The notes under the pieces are model-generated. The model was not told the DNA's origin and ran no database searches. It saw only the letters and a program-made list of their open reading frames with translations. The position numbers were made by a program, and so were the translations under genes. Below, in pieces: positions 17,523 to 25,256 of a stretch of DNA of 64,000 nucleotides; within the stretch, counting starts at the first letter, position 1; the number at the start of each line of letters is the position of its first letter. The stretch is from Flavobacterium degerlachei (GTDB taxonomy: Bacteria; Bacteroidota; Bacteroidia; Flavobacteriales; Flavobacteriaceae). Where the stretch lies: contig NZ_FNMV01000001.1 of NCBI RefSeq assembly GCF_900106645.1, positions 248,001-312,000 on the forward strand, written 5' to 3'.

Positions 17523-18623
17523 CTATATCGCCTCAAACAATTTCCCAGGTAAAGGTCGAACCACGCCTTTCAATTCCATATTTAGCAACATTCCTGAGAT
17601 TTTATAAATAGGAAAATCACAACGCAGGGCAATGATATCCATCAGTTCTTTTCCGGTTTTTAGGAGGTAATCATATACTTTCTGTTCATCATCCTCGAGA
17701 GTCACAAACAGTTGTTTTTGCACGGGTTTTGTTTCTTTCTGGATATCCCAATTCAAGATGTAAACCAAATCAGCGGCGCTGGTAAGCACATTCGCTTTCT
17801 GGGTTTTGATTAGGTTATTGCAGCCGGCGCTGTATTTGTCAGTTACACGTCCCGGAACAGCAAAAACATCGCGATTGTAATCGTTGGCCATGTTAGCAGT
17901 AATCAAGGAACCACCTCTATCAGCTGATTCTATTACGATTGTAGCTTCTGACATTCCCGCTACGATTCTGTTTCTTCGCACAAAGTTTTCCTTGTCGGGA
18001 TTCGAGGTACTCCAGAACTCGGTCATAAAACCGCCATTTTCTTCGACTTTGGCAACATATTTTTTATGAGTTTTGGGATAGATCTGGTTCAATCCATGCG
18101 CGACCACTCCTATCGTTTGTAAATTGTTTTCCATCGCCAGTTGATGTGCCACGATATCCACACCATAAGCAAAACCACTGACAATGATGGGATCCAGTGG
18201 TGCCAGGTCCTCGATCAGCTTTCTGCAAAACTCCGTTCCGTAGGAAGTGATCTGTCGGGTTCCCACAATACTGATTATTTTTCGATTTTTTAGATCGATA
18301 TTTCCGGAGGTGAATAATAAAAGTGGTCCGTCAATACAATGTTTCAGTCGGTCTGGGTACTTTTCGTCCTGAAAATAAACCGCATTAATGTCATTTGACT
18401 TGATAAACTCCAACTCAAGATTGGCTTTTTCGAAAACAGATTTATTTTTAAGGCTTTTCAGTAACATCGAACCCACTCCATCAATGGCAGCTAATTGCGC
18501 AGACTTACTTGTAAAAACTGCTTCGGCAGAACCGCAATGTGTCAACAGTTTCTTGGCCATAATATCGCCAACACCCTCTACTCTTTGCAAGGCCAATAAA
18601 TAAAATAAATCCTGTTCTGTCAT
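17523..18623 (-). CDS. dprA: DNA-processing protein DprA
   Basis: 366 aa. N-terminal helix-hairpin-helix region: LQRVEGVGDIMAKKLL. Rossmann-like core: IVGTRQITSYG, SGFAYGVDIVAHQ and ESADRGGSLITANMA. C-terminal winged-helix part: CDFPIYKISGMLLNMELKGVV. DprA binds incoming single-stranded DNA and loads RecA during natural transformation. The length is normal and the gene is intact. A relic of its 3' end lies just downstream. It is divergent from the HU/SPOR gene, an arrangement common in flavobacteria. Confidence 0.95.
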   Translation of the reverse strand: MTEQDLFYLLALQRVEGVGDIMAKKLLTHCGSAEAVFTSKSAQLAAIDGVGSMLLKSLKNKSVFEKANLELEFIKSNDINAVYFQDEKYPDRLKHCIDGPLLLFTSGNIDLKNRKIISIVGTRQITSYGTEFCRKLIEDLAPLDPIIVSGFAYGVDIVAHQLAMENNLQTIGVVAHGLNQIYPKTHKKYVAKVEENGGFMTEFWSTSNPDKENFVRRNRIVAGMSEATIVIESADRGGSLITANMANDYNRDVFAVPGRVTDKYSAGCNNLIKTQKANVLTSAADLVYILNWDIQKETKPVQKQLFVTLEDDEQKVYDYLLKTGKELMDIIALRCDFPIYKISGMLLNMELKGVVRPLPGKLFEAI

Positions 18624-18691
18624 CCTAAATAATTGTTTCTGAAATGTATAAAATTATTATGTCAATTGTTAATAAAAATTGTGAATAAAAT

Positions 18692-18721
18692 TTTGATAAC
18701 TTATCTGGTTGTATAACTTTG
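18692..18721 (+). promoter_or_regulatory. Bacteroidota-type promoter of the HU/SPOR gene
   Basis: TTTG (18692-18695), 18-bp spacer, TAACTTTG (18714-18721). The ATG at 18727 is only 5 bp after the -7 box, so the transcript is probably leaderless or nearly so. Confidence 0.65.
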
Positions 18722-18726
18722 TATAC

Positions 18727-19662
18727 ATGAACATCCAACCATACATCGCTCAGCTATTATATCGTTATCAATGTGTTACCGTTCCAGGATTCGGTGCATT
18801 TTTGACGGAAATTCAATCGGCTCAATGGGTTGAAAGCGCAAATTCGTTTTTTCCTCCAAAAAAATTGATTTCTTTCAATGCCAATTTGAAAAATAATGAT
18901 GGCCTATTAGCCAATCACATTGCTCAATCTGAAAAAACCTCTTATGAATATGCCGTAAGTGCTATTCAATATGAAGTTTTGACTTGGAAAAAAGCATTGG
19001 AGGCAAACGGTATGTTTAGCATTAAGAACATTGGTGATATTTGCCTAAATGCCGATGGTAATTTGGTTTTCACACCAGCTGATCAAGCGAATTACTTGTC
19101 TAGTTCATTTGGTTTAACCTCATTTGTTTCTCCTGCTGTTAAAAGAGAAATCTTCGAACAAAAAATGGAAGCGCTTGAAGAAACGAAAGTCATCACTTTA
19201 GACACCGAAGAAAGAACAGGAAATTCTTATTTAAAATATGCTGCAATTTTCATTTTGGGACTTAGTTTAACCGCAAGTGTTGGTTATTCTGTTTATCAAA
19301 ACCAAATTGCATCTGAAACTGTTCTTGTAGAAACTGCTGTTCAAAAGCAAGTACAAAACAAAATTCAAGAAGCAACATTCTTCATAAAAAATCCATTACC
19401 GGCAGTGACACTTTCTATAAAAGAAAACAAAATGTCCTATCATGTGGTGGCAGGTGCTTTTAGAGAAGAGAAAAATGCACAAAAAATATTTGAACGCCTT
19501 TCTAAATTAGGCTATAAAGCAAAACGAATTGCCCCTAACAAATACGGATTGTTTCCAGTATTGTATGGCAGCTACTCGACTATAGGAGAAGCTGAAAAAG
19601 CTAAGAAAGAAATTCAGAAAAATGATAATCCAGAAGCTTGGCTTTTGATTGAATCCCTATAA
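18727..19662 (+). CDS. HU-CCDC81-like / SPOR fusion membrane protein
   Basis: 311 aa from ATG 18727 (MNIQPYIAQLLYRYQCV). An earlier TTG start would lie inside the promoter. Residues 1-130 resemble the bacterial HU-CCDC81 domain, a divergent HU/IHF-like fold, with the VPGFGAFL segment. One membrane helix follows at about 172-193 (AAIFILGLSLTASVGYSVY). The C-terminal SPOR domain covers about 237-311 (SYHVVAGAFREEKNAQKI ... VLYGSYSTIGEAEKA) and binds denuded septal peptidoglycan. The topology suggests a cytoplasmic HU-like head joined to a periplasmic septum-binding tail. It may connect nucleoid and division site, but that is inference. Confidence 0.85.
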   Translation: MNIQPYIAQLLYRYQCVTVPGFGAFLTEIQSAQWVESANSFFPPKKLISFNANLKNNDGLLANHIAQSEKTSYEYAVSAIQYEVLTWKKALEANGMFSIKNIGDICLNADGNLVFTPADQANYLSSSFGLTSFVSPAVKREIFEQKMEALEETKVITLDTEERTGNSYLKYAAIFILGLSLTASVGYSVYQNQIASETVLVETAVQKQVQNKIQEATFFIKNPLPAVTLSIKENKMSYHVVAGAFREEKNAQKIFERLSKLGYKAKRIAPNKYGLFPVLYGSYSTIGEAEKAKKEIQKNDNPEAWLLIESL

Positions 19663-19687
19663 TATAAAAACCATAATGGTTTAGACT

Positions 19688-19727
19688 ACCCCCAAAAAGC
19701 GTAAAGCTATTTGGGGGTGTTTTTTTA
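19688..19727 (+). terminator. Rho-independent terminator of the HU/SPOR gene
   Basis: ACCCCCAAA (19688-19696) pairs with TTTGGGGGT (19710-19718). An inner AGC/GCT pair is present, and a T run follows. Confidence 0.88.
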
Positions 19728-20070
19728 GGAGCTTTTTCCAGTCATCCGCTGTATCTCTTGTGACTCCCAATAAATATTGGGAGTCACAAGAGGATGCCGC
19801 TTCTACCTGGGCTATTGGTTTTCATTTTTACAAAAAAATTATACCTCAAAATCAGCTTTAGAAATAGCAGACGAATCCAACGAATTGCAAAGTACAGCTG
19901 TCCATAAAAATCAATATTTGGTGTAAAGGAAAAAACCAAAGCTTCATTGCTGTAAGAACATTCGGATTCCTGTTTTTCCTGCGTTTTAACGGACTAATTA
20001 TCCTATAAAGCTACACGAATGTAATTTTAACTGAAACACGCGATAAAAACACTTATTTACCCCAAAAACA
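19728..20070. other. Gene-free spacer with palindrome and no recognised gene
   Basis: Apart from the palindrome at 19755-19792, I see no reading frame with coding character, no RNA gene and no promoter. All frames tried are interrupted within about 30 codons. Confidence 0.6.
19755..19792. repeat. Palindromic interspersed repeat, copy 1
   Basis: CTCTTGTGACTCCCAATA (19755-19772) and its exact reverse complement (19775-19792) are separated by 2 nt. The flanks CCAGTCATCCGCTGTAT and GGATGCCGCTTCTACC resemble an interspersed repeat I recall from Flavobacterium genomes. The second copy candidate is at 20505-20590. Confidence 0.55.
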
Positions 20071-20104
20071 AAAGCGACTTAGGCTAGAACCTAAATCGCT
20101 TTTT
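20071..20104. terminator. Terminator hairpin downstream of the EthD gene
   Basis: AAAGCGACTTAGG (20071-20083) pairs with CCTAAATCGCTTT (20090-20102) with one mismatch. There is a T run on the plus side and TTTTGTTTTT on the minus side. It fits a terminator for the minus-strand EthD operon. Confidence 0.8.
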
Positions 20105-20128
20105 TTTTATTCAAATTAAACTAAATGA

Positions 20129-20437
20129 TTACATAATCTCACTAATTTGAAGCTCTCCTTCTACATTAGTGTAATTAGGTACATCAGCAGCAAATTTTGC
20201 TGCATGCGGTCCAAAAGCCGCTTGGAATGTAGCAACTGATTCGAATTTTAAATCAACTACTGCTACGTAGGGCGCTAATTCTCCAGGAATGCGACCTCCA
20301 ATTCCTACAGAAAATTCCATTCCTTTTAAAGCATCTCCTAATGATTCAGCAACCATAGGAAGGTGTGAATTTTTATAATAATCGACATCAAACTTAGTCT
20401 CTGGACCGTTTGGATACATTACGCTTACTTTTATCAT
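20129..20437 (-). CDS. EthD-family small protein
   Basis: 102 aa from ATG 20437 (MIKVSVMYPNGPETKFD). It is a dimeric ferredoxin-like fold family named after EthD of ethyl tert-butyl ether degradation. Typical features are the F-D-x-D-Y-Y-x-x-x-H-L-P-M segment near the N-terminus and the FGPHAAKFAADVPNYTN block near the end. The biochemical role of these small EthD proteins is generally unknown. It is the last gene of a TetR / AhpD-like / EthD set on the minus strand, about 200 bp after the AhpD-like gene, with a palindromic repeat in between. Confidence 0.85.
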   Translation of the reverse strand: MIKVSVMYPNGPETKFDVDYYKNSHLPMVAESLGDALKGMEFSVGIGGRIPGELAPYVAVVDLKFESVATFQAAFGPHAAKFAADVPNYTNVEGELQISEIM

Positions 20438-20504
20438 GCTATTTGTTTTAAATTTTAAATACAAGTTACAAACCTACTTATATATTCCTAACATTCCTGT
20501 TAGC

Positions 20505-20590
20505 ACTATCCCGCAGCCCGAGCTGAGTGGAGCTCTTTTTTGTGCAGCGTTGCGGAACAAAAAAAGCGGGAACGGAGGGCGGATAAGCTG
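20505..20590. repeat. Palindromic interspersed repeat, copy 2 (imperfect)
   Basis: A G+C-rich, imperfectly palindromic stretch between two genes of the EthD operon. An inner CTTTTTTGT / ACAAAAAAAG stem is flanked by GAGCTGAGTGGAGC and GCGGGAACGGAGGGCGG. Read in reverse complement, its end GCTGCGGGATAGTGCTA is reminiscent of the end of copy 1. Membership in the same family is tentative. Confidence 0.45.
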
Positions 20591-20634
20591 CCCAAATAAA
20601 TAAAATAAGGTTTATAAATTGATTGTAATTTTAA

Positions 20635-21183
20635 TTATTTAGACCAAGCAAATTTTTGGAAAGGCGCGTCAACTGGCGTTTTAGCGATATGATTTGTGTA
20701 GTTACTGATTACTTTTTGAGACAATCCAAGGATAATATCAAGTACTTGTTGCTCTCCGTAACCTGCTGCGTAAAATGTTGTTAAATCTTCTTCTGAAACA
20801 TTACCACGGTTGCGAACCATGCTTAAAGCCATGTTACGTAAAGCCTCTAATTTTGGGTTTGCAAGTGGAGTACGATTACGTAAAGCCTCAGTAATAGCGT
20901 TATCTACTTTCATCATTCCAGCAATTGCAGTATGTGCAGGCACACAGTAATGACACTCATGTTCTACGTTTATGGTTTGCCAAACTACTGTCAATTCTTC
21001 TTCGTTGAATGAAGAAGCAACAAACAATTCATGTAATGTTTGGTATGCGTTTAATAAACCTGGAGATCCTGCTAAAACACCGTGAAGTCCTGGAATCATT
21101 CCATATGCTTTTTGAGATCCTTCTAATAATGCTTTGCTTGCTTCTGGAGCTGATTCGATTGTGTGAATTTTTAATGTTGTCAT
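20635..21183 (-). CDS. Carboxymuconolactone decarboxylase / AhpD-like protein
   Basis: 182 aa. The key motif is EHECHYCVPAHT, with the CxxC and downstream His of AhpD-type peroxidase-active members. The flanking helices (EEELTVVWQTINVEHECHYC) fit the CMD fold. CxxC-type members can act as disulfide reductants or hydroperoxide-detoxifying partners. The substrate is unknown. It lies between the TetR gene (75 bp upstream) and the EthD gene. A palindrome in the tetR-CMD gap (21224-21239) matches one upstream of tetR, so repression by that TetR is likely. Confidence 0.88.
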   Translation of the reverse strand: MTTLKIHTIESAPEASKALLEGSQKAYGMIPGLHGVLAGSPGLLNAYQTLHELFVASSFNEEELTVVWQTINVEHECHYCVPAHTAIAGMMKVDNAITEALRNRTPLANPKLEALRNMALSMVRNRGNVSEEDLTTFYAAGYGEQQVLDIILGLSQKVISNYTNHIAKTPVDAPFQKFAWSK

Positions 21184-21223
21184 AATGTGATTTTTAATTG
21201 TATTATTTAAAATTATTTTAATT

Positions 21224-21239
21224 CTAAGCGTTTGCTTAG
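21224..21239. promoter_or_regulatory. Probable TetR operator O1, upstream of the AhpD-like gene
   Basis: CTAAGC-GTTT-GCTTAG, a perfect 6-bp palindrome with a 4-nt centre, 41 bp upstream of the AhpD-like start codon. The same half-sites with the same spacing recur at 21847-21862. Confidence 0.65.
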
Positions 21240-21258
21240 TTTTAGAACAAAAAAAAAG

Positions 21259-21822
21259 CTAGATGTTTTTGAACGTAAGCTCAATATAATCTTCTATTTC
21301 TTGTTTATCGTTGACTCTTGATGCTGCTGCAAGACCGTGTTTTGCTAATAGCAAATAATTGGCTTGCTTCAATACAGTTTGTTCGTCTTTACTTTTATCG
21401 GTTTGAATTTTTTCTATAAATAGTTGTTTGATACCATCCATAAATTCCACCATTTGTGTATTAATCATTTGGTCTTCTGCTTCTGCAAATTCGTTGTAGG
21501 TATTGGTTAGGAAACATCCTTTATAATTACCTATCTCGATTGGAATTTGAACCGAATCATAGAAAAATTCTTTGATATCGTTGATTCCGTTTGTACTATT
21601 TTTAAACTTTTCGAACATGCAGTTTACTTTGCTTTTGTAGCATTTTAAACTTTCTAAAAACAATCCTTGCTTGCTACCAAAACTAGAATAAATCGAAAAC
21701 TGGTTGATTCCCATTTCTTTCTCCAACATACGAACCGAGGTGTTTTCATACCCATTGCGCCAGAACAAAGACATTGCTTTTTCTAGAACTTCTTGTTCGT
21801 TATATTGTTTACTTCTTGCCAT
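21259..21822 (-). CDS. TetR/AcrR-family transcriptional regulator
   Basis: 187 aa. The N-terminal helix-turn-helix includes LEKAMSLFWRNGYENTSVRMLEKEMGINQFSIYSSFGSK-type features (the final Y-x-x-F-G-S-K is the classic TetR recognition-helix end). The C-terminal part would bind a small ligand and dimerise. It is encoded first in the tetR - AhpD-like - EthD set. A palindrome, CTAAGC-N4-GCTTTG, lies 25 bp before its start, and a better copy lies before the AhpD-like gene. This predicts autorepression plus control of the downstream genes. Confidence 0.92.
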   Translation of the reverse strand: MARSKQYNEQEVLEKAMSLFWRNGYENTSVRMLEKEMGINQFSIYSSFGSKQGLFLESLKCYKSKVNCMFEKFKNSTNGINDIKEFFYDSVQIPIEIGNYKGCFLTNTYNEFAEAEDQMINTQMVEFMDGIKQLFIEKIQTDKSKDEQTVLKQANYLLLAKHGLAAASRVNDKQEIEDYIELTFKNI

Positions 21823-21846
21823 TGTTTGTTTTATTCTGATGCGAAA

Positions 21847-21862
21847 CTAAGCAACTGCTTTG
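21847..21862. promoter_or_regulatory. Probable TetR operator O2, upstream of tetR
   Basis: CTAAGC-AACT-GCTTTG, one mismatch from the perfect palindrome at 21224-21239. It lies 25 bp upstream of the tetR start and about 140 bp from the divergent SDR gene. Confidence 0.6.
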
Positions 21863-22002
21863 AAATAAAAAAATTATTTAGAAACTTTTAACTTACCTAC
21901 ATCACGAATTCCATTTCTTAAAGAATGTTAAAAAGTAATAAACTGAAGTTAAACCCTTATTCCATTTGCCTTTAGTATAAGAAGTTTTTGTAATTTTAGG
22001 AT

Positions 22003-22635
22003 ATGGAAAATATATTAGTAGCCGGTGCTAATGGCACCACAGGAAAAAAAATAGTAGACATTTTAAATAAATCTCAAAATTATAACCCTATTGCAATGGT
22101 TAGAAAAGAGGACCAACAAGCCTATTTCAAAGACCAGAATATTCAAACTGTTTTGGGCGATTTAGAGGCTGATGTTACTTCTGTTTTTTCTAATCCAATT
22201 GACCGCGTAATATTTGCCGCGGGTTCAGCGGGGAAAAATGTAATAGGAGTCGATCAAGAAGGCGCTAAAAAATTAATTGACGCTTCAAAAAAGGCAAATA
22301 TCAAGAAATTTGTAATGCTAAGTTCTATGGGAGCTGACAAACCCGAAGAAGCAACTCAATTACAAGATTATTTGAAAGCAAAACACAATGCTGACGAATA
22401 TCTAAAAAATAGCGGTTTAAGCTATAGCATTGTCAGACCTGGAACTTTGACGAATGACTCGAAATTAGAAATGATTGAGCTACAGCAAAAGTTAAACAAA
22501 CATGGTGAAATCAGTAGAGCCGATGTTGCACAAACATTAGTGCAAAGCTTAGAAGATAAAACGGCTGCAAATGCCACTTTCGAAATTATCAAAGGAGAAA
22601 CTTCAATCCAGAAAGCTTTGGATAAAATTAGTTAA
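22003..22635 (+). CDS. NAD(P)-binding SDR-type protein (atypical SDR, YwnB/NmrA-like)
   Basis: 210 aa. The N-terminal dinucleotide-binding motif is VAGANGTTGKKIV (GxxGxxG), followed by VRKEDQ, a VIFAAGSAGK segment and VMLSSMGAD. Near the C-terminus is SYSIVRPGTL. The canonical YxxxK catalytic pair is not evident, as in atypical SDRs that sense NAD(P)H or act as reductases. Substrate unknown. It is divergent from tetR and could be influenced by operator O2. A terminator follows. Confidence 0.85.
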   Translation: MENILVAGANGTTGKKIVDILNKSQNYNPIAMVRKEDQQAYFKDQNIQTVLGDLEADVTSVFSNPIDRVIFAAGSAGKNVIGVDQEGAKKLIDASKKANIKKFVMLSSMGADKPEEATQLQDYLKAKHNADEYLKNSGLSYSIVRPGTLTNDSKLEMIELQQKLNKHGEISRADVAQTLVQSLEDKTAANATFEIIKGETSIQKALDKIS

Positions 22636-22693
22636 AACAATATTTATTACGCAGTTTAGATTAATAAGAGAATACAATTATTGATTCAAAATA

Positions 22694-22739
22694 AAAAACC
22701 GAAAGGACTTTATAGACTAAAGTTCTCTCGGTTTTTTTT
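22694..22739 (+). terminator. Rho-independent terminator of the SDR gene
   Basis: ACCGAAAGGACTT (22698-22710) pairs with AAGTTCTCTCGGT (22719-22731) with two imperfect positions. It is flanked by an A run and followed by a T run. Confidence 0.8.
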
Positions 22740-22848
22740 ATGTTGTTTTAAGCTGAGACAGAATTATAGCATTTATCTAAACTTAGTTTATAAGATACTT
22801 ACATATTCAATCCCTTCCTCTCTCCTATTCCAAAAATATTATTCTATT

Positions 22849-24063
22849 TTAAAGATTAGCAATTCTTCGTTTTTCGTCCATTTTTAAGTAAAAAAGCAAA
22901 CCAACTGCTAAGGCTGAGCATATTGAAAAACCAACAAACAATGGCAAGGCTGTTTCTTTAATAAAACGGCCAATAAAGATACTGATAGGAACGGCCATAA
23001 TGGTCGAAATAAAACCCGTTACTGCCGCAGCAATTCCAGCAATGTGCCCTACTGGCTCCATCGCCATAGCGCGTACATTTCCGAAAAGGAAACCAATACT
23101 AAAAAATTGCAATGCGAAAAACAGCAACAAAATACGCACATCAGGATTTGGTGTATTGTAAAATAACGCCACATAGCTCGCCGAAACTACAAAGAAAGAA
23201 ACTAGGGCTACCGTAATTAATTTTTCCATTCCGTATTTTAATACCAGTACACCATTTGAAAAAACAGCTGCACCTATTGCAATTGCCAATCCGGCGAATA
23301 TGTATGGGAACTCTTCTTTTAGTTCATATTGATTTTGGAATATTTGTTGGGAACTACTCAAATACACCATAAAAGATCCAGTAATAAAGCCCGAGATAAC
23401 AGTAAAACCAATTGTTTTCTTGAATTTCAGTAATTCTTTAAACTCCCCTATAAATCCTTTTTTGGAAAAAACTTTCTTGTTTTCAACAGATAAAGTCTCG
23501 GGTTGTCGCTTCCAAAACCAGAATGAAACAACCAAACTAATGATCACTTGAATATAAAAAATTCCGTGCCAATTGTAATAATCAAGAACAAACTTACCCA
23601 AGGCCGGCGCAACCACGGGAACTAATATAAAAACAACAGTTACAAATGACATGATACGCGCCATGTAATCTCCGCTATACATGTCTCGAATAATAGCAAT
23701 ACTAATGGTTCTAGGAGCCGAAAGACCAATTCCTTGCAGAATCCTTCCTATGACCATCATTTCTAAACTTGTGGCGTTTACACAAATAAAGCTGGCGCCA
23801 ATAAACAACGCAAAACCCATGTACACGATAGGTTTTCGACCTAAACCATCGGACAACGGACCAAAAACTAAGGGCCCAAATCCAAGTCCAAGAAAGATCA
23901 TCGTGATGAGTAATTGGTTATCAACAACATTTGTAGTACCAATTGTTATCCCAATAATTTCTAGTGCTGGTAATAAAGCATCGATTGCCAATGCCACCAC
24001 TGACATTAGTGAAGCCATAAGTGCGACGAACTCAAATTGAGAGGTCCTAATATTTTTTTGCAT
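22849..24063 (-). CDS. MFS drug-resistance exporter of the Bcr/CflA type
   Basis: 404 aa with about 12 membrane helices. The loop after helix 2 reads GPLSDGLGRKPIVY, the MFS motif A (GxLsDrxGRrp). Motif C-like GAPALGKFVLDY occurs at helix 5. Bcr/CflA members are proton-driven exporters of drugs such as bicyclomycin or of metabolites such as sulfonamides or cysteine. The actual substrate cannot be told. It is a single gene on the minus strand, convergent with the SDR gene. Confidence 0.9.
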   Translation of the reverse strand: MQKNIRTSQFEFVALMASLMSVVALAIDALLPALEIIGITIGTTNVVDNQLLITMIFLGLGFGPLVFGPLSDGLGRKPIVYMGFALFIGASFICVNATSLEMMVIGRILQGIGLSAPRTISIAIIRDMYSGDYMARIMSFVTVVFILVPVVAPALGKFVLDYYNWHGIFYIQVIISLVVSFWFWKRQPETLSVENKKVFSKKGFIGEFKELLKFKKTIGFTVISGFITGSFMVYLSSSQQIFQNQYELKEEFPYIFAGLAIAIGAAVFSNGVLVLKYGMEKLITVALVSFFVVSASYVALFYNTPNPDVRILLLFFALQFFSIGFLFGNVRAMAMEPVGHIAGIAAAVTGFISTIMAVPISIFIGRFIKETALPLFVGFSICSALAVGLLFYLKMDEKRRIANL

Positions 24064-24189
24064 CCTGCAAAAATAAGGATTTGAATTGGTTTCTGCGTTT
24101 TATTGTAAAATACAACAGTCTTAATTTATCAAGCTTTAGGCGAAGACTGTCCTGTAGAAATAGAATTCAGATGCGCTTACTGCTTCCTC

Positions 24190-24594
24190 TTAGCTCTCAA
24201 TCTTTTTTATTGTACCATTGACTGTACAACAAGCTTTAACCGTGTTGAATATCGTTCCAAATTTTTCAATATTCTTATGAAGTAAATCAATATTTAAGCT
24301 ATCATCTTGGCTGTAAACGATTAATTCATACTGTATTTTATCCATTCTTGGCGGTTTTTCAAGTCGCACAGCATTTACAGTTAATTCAGCCCTTGAATAT
24401 TCAAAATTCATCATAGCAGAAAAACGAGCTACATTTTTTAGAATACAAGCCGAAAAAGATCCCAAAAACAACTCTGCTGGATTGGGCAAAATAGCTTCTG
24501 TATCAGGAGAAACCCCAAAACTAATCTCAGATTCTTTGATATGTACAGCCGCATTTTTATCTGAAGAGATACTTGCTTTAACAGAATAGTTCAT
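24190..24594 (-). CDS. OsmC-family protein
   Basis: 134 aa. It has the OsmC/Ohr fold pattern: PAELFLGSFSACILKNVAR with the first redox Cys, and a second Cys region, TVKACCTVNGTI, near the C-terminus. OsmC/Ohr enzymes reduce organic hydroperoxides with the two Cys. This variant has an extra adjacent Cys (CC), and its C-terminus resembles the OsmC-like subgroup of unknown substrate. Free-standing on the minus strand downstream of a lipoprotein gene. Confidence 0.85.
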   Translation of the reverse strand: MNYSVKASISSDKNAAVHIKESEISFGVSPDTEAILPNPAELFLGSFSACILKNVARFSAMMNFEYSRAELTVNAVRLEKPPRMDKIQYELIVYSQDDSLNIDLLHKNIEKFGTIFNTVKACCTVNGTIKKIES

Positions 24595-24714
24595 AAAGTC
24601 TTTGGTTTTAGTATTTAGTAATCTGATTTATATTTATGAAAACTATGTATACTAATGATGAATATTGTTTTTTTAACAACCTCCTATTCTTTAGCTACTC
24701 CATAAAAAACAACC

Positions 24715-25239
24715 CTAGAAACAAGCTTCTTTACCATAAGGATTGGATTCAAAGTCAATTGTAAAGTTAAACTTTCTATCATCTTTACCCCTTGTATATT
24801 CTACATAATCCCAATTTCCTGAGTGAGTTAGTTTATATTCCCCGTTAATCTCCATCCCTATTTTTTCAGAATAGTATTTTATAATTGTGGGATGAGCCCC
24901 ACCTTTAATAAATTCTTCTTTAATAAAAACTAAATCTATCGGCGCTTTTTGGCCTTTGTATTTTATCTGGACCGCATCTTCTTTATCTGTAAAACTTATC
25001 CATATCATTCTTGAAGCTACTTTATCGTCTTTATAACAAATATAATGATCTATAACGGTACTTCTATTATCAACTTTTAGGGAGTCCGGTTTTTGATTCT
25101 TTACCGTAGTTTCTAAATCCGGTTTGTCAGAAATACTTTCTACTTTATTATCTAAATTAACTGAAGGACTATTCTCTATTTTTTCTTTGCAGGAAAATAT
25201 TGAGAACACAATTATTAATGTCAGTACTATTTTTTTCAT
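24715..25239 (-). CDS. Lipoprotein of unknown function
   Basis: 174 aa. Signal with lipobox IFSC (Cys17), a Glu/Lys/Asp-rich linker to about residue 60, then a globular domain of about 110 residues. That domain contains YICYKDDKVASRMIWISF and a GNWDYVEYTRGKDDRKFNFTID segment near the end. I do not recognise a named family. It lies 17 bp downstream of the Pif1-like helicase stop codon on the same strand, so it could be read through from it. Confidence 0.6.
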   Translation of the reverse strand: MKKIVLTLIIVFSIFSCKEKIENSPSVNLDNKVESISDKPDLETTVKNQKPDSLKVDNRSTVIDHYICYKDDKVASRMIWISFTDKEDAVQIKYKGQKAPIDLVFIKEEFIKGGAHPTIIKYYSEKIGMEINGEYKLTHSGNWDYVEYTRGKDDRKFNFTIDFESNPYGKEACF

Positions 25240-25256
25240 AACGATTGTTTTTAAAC

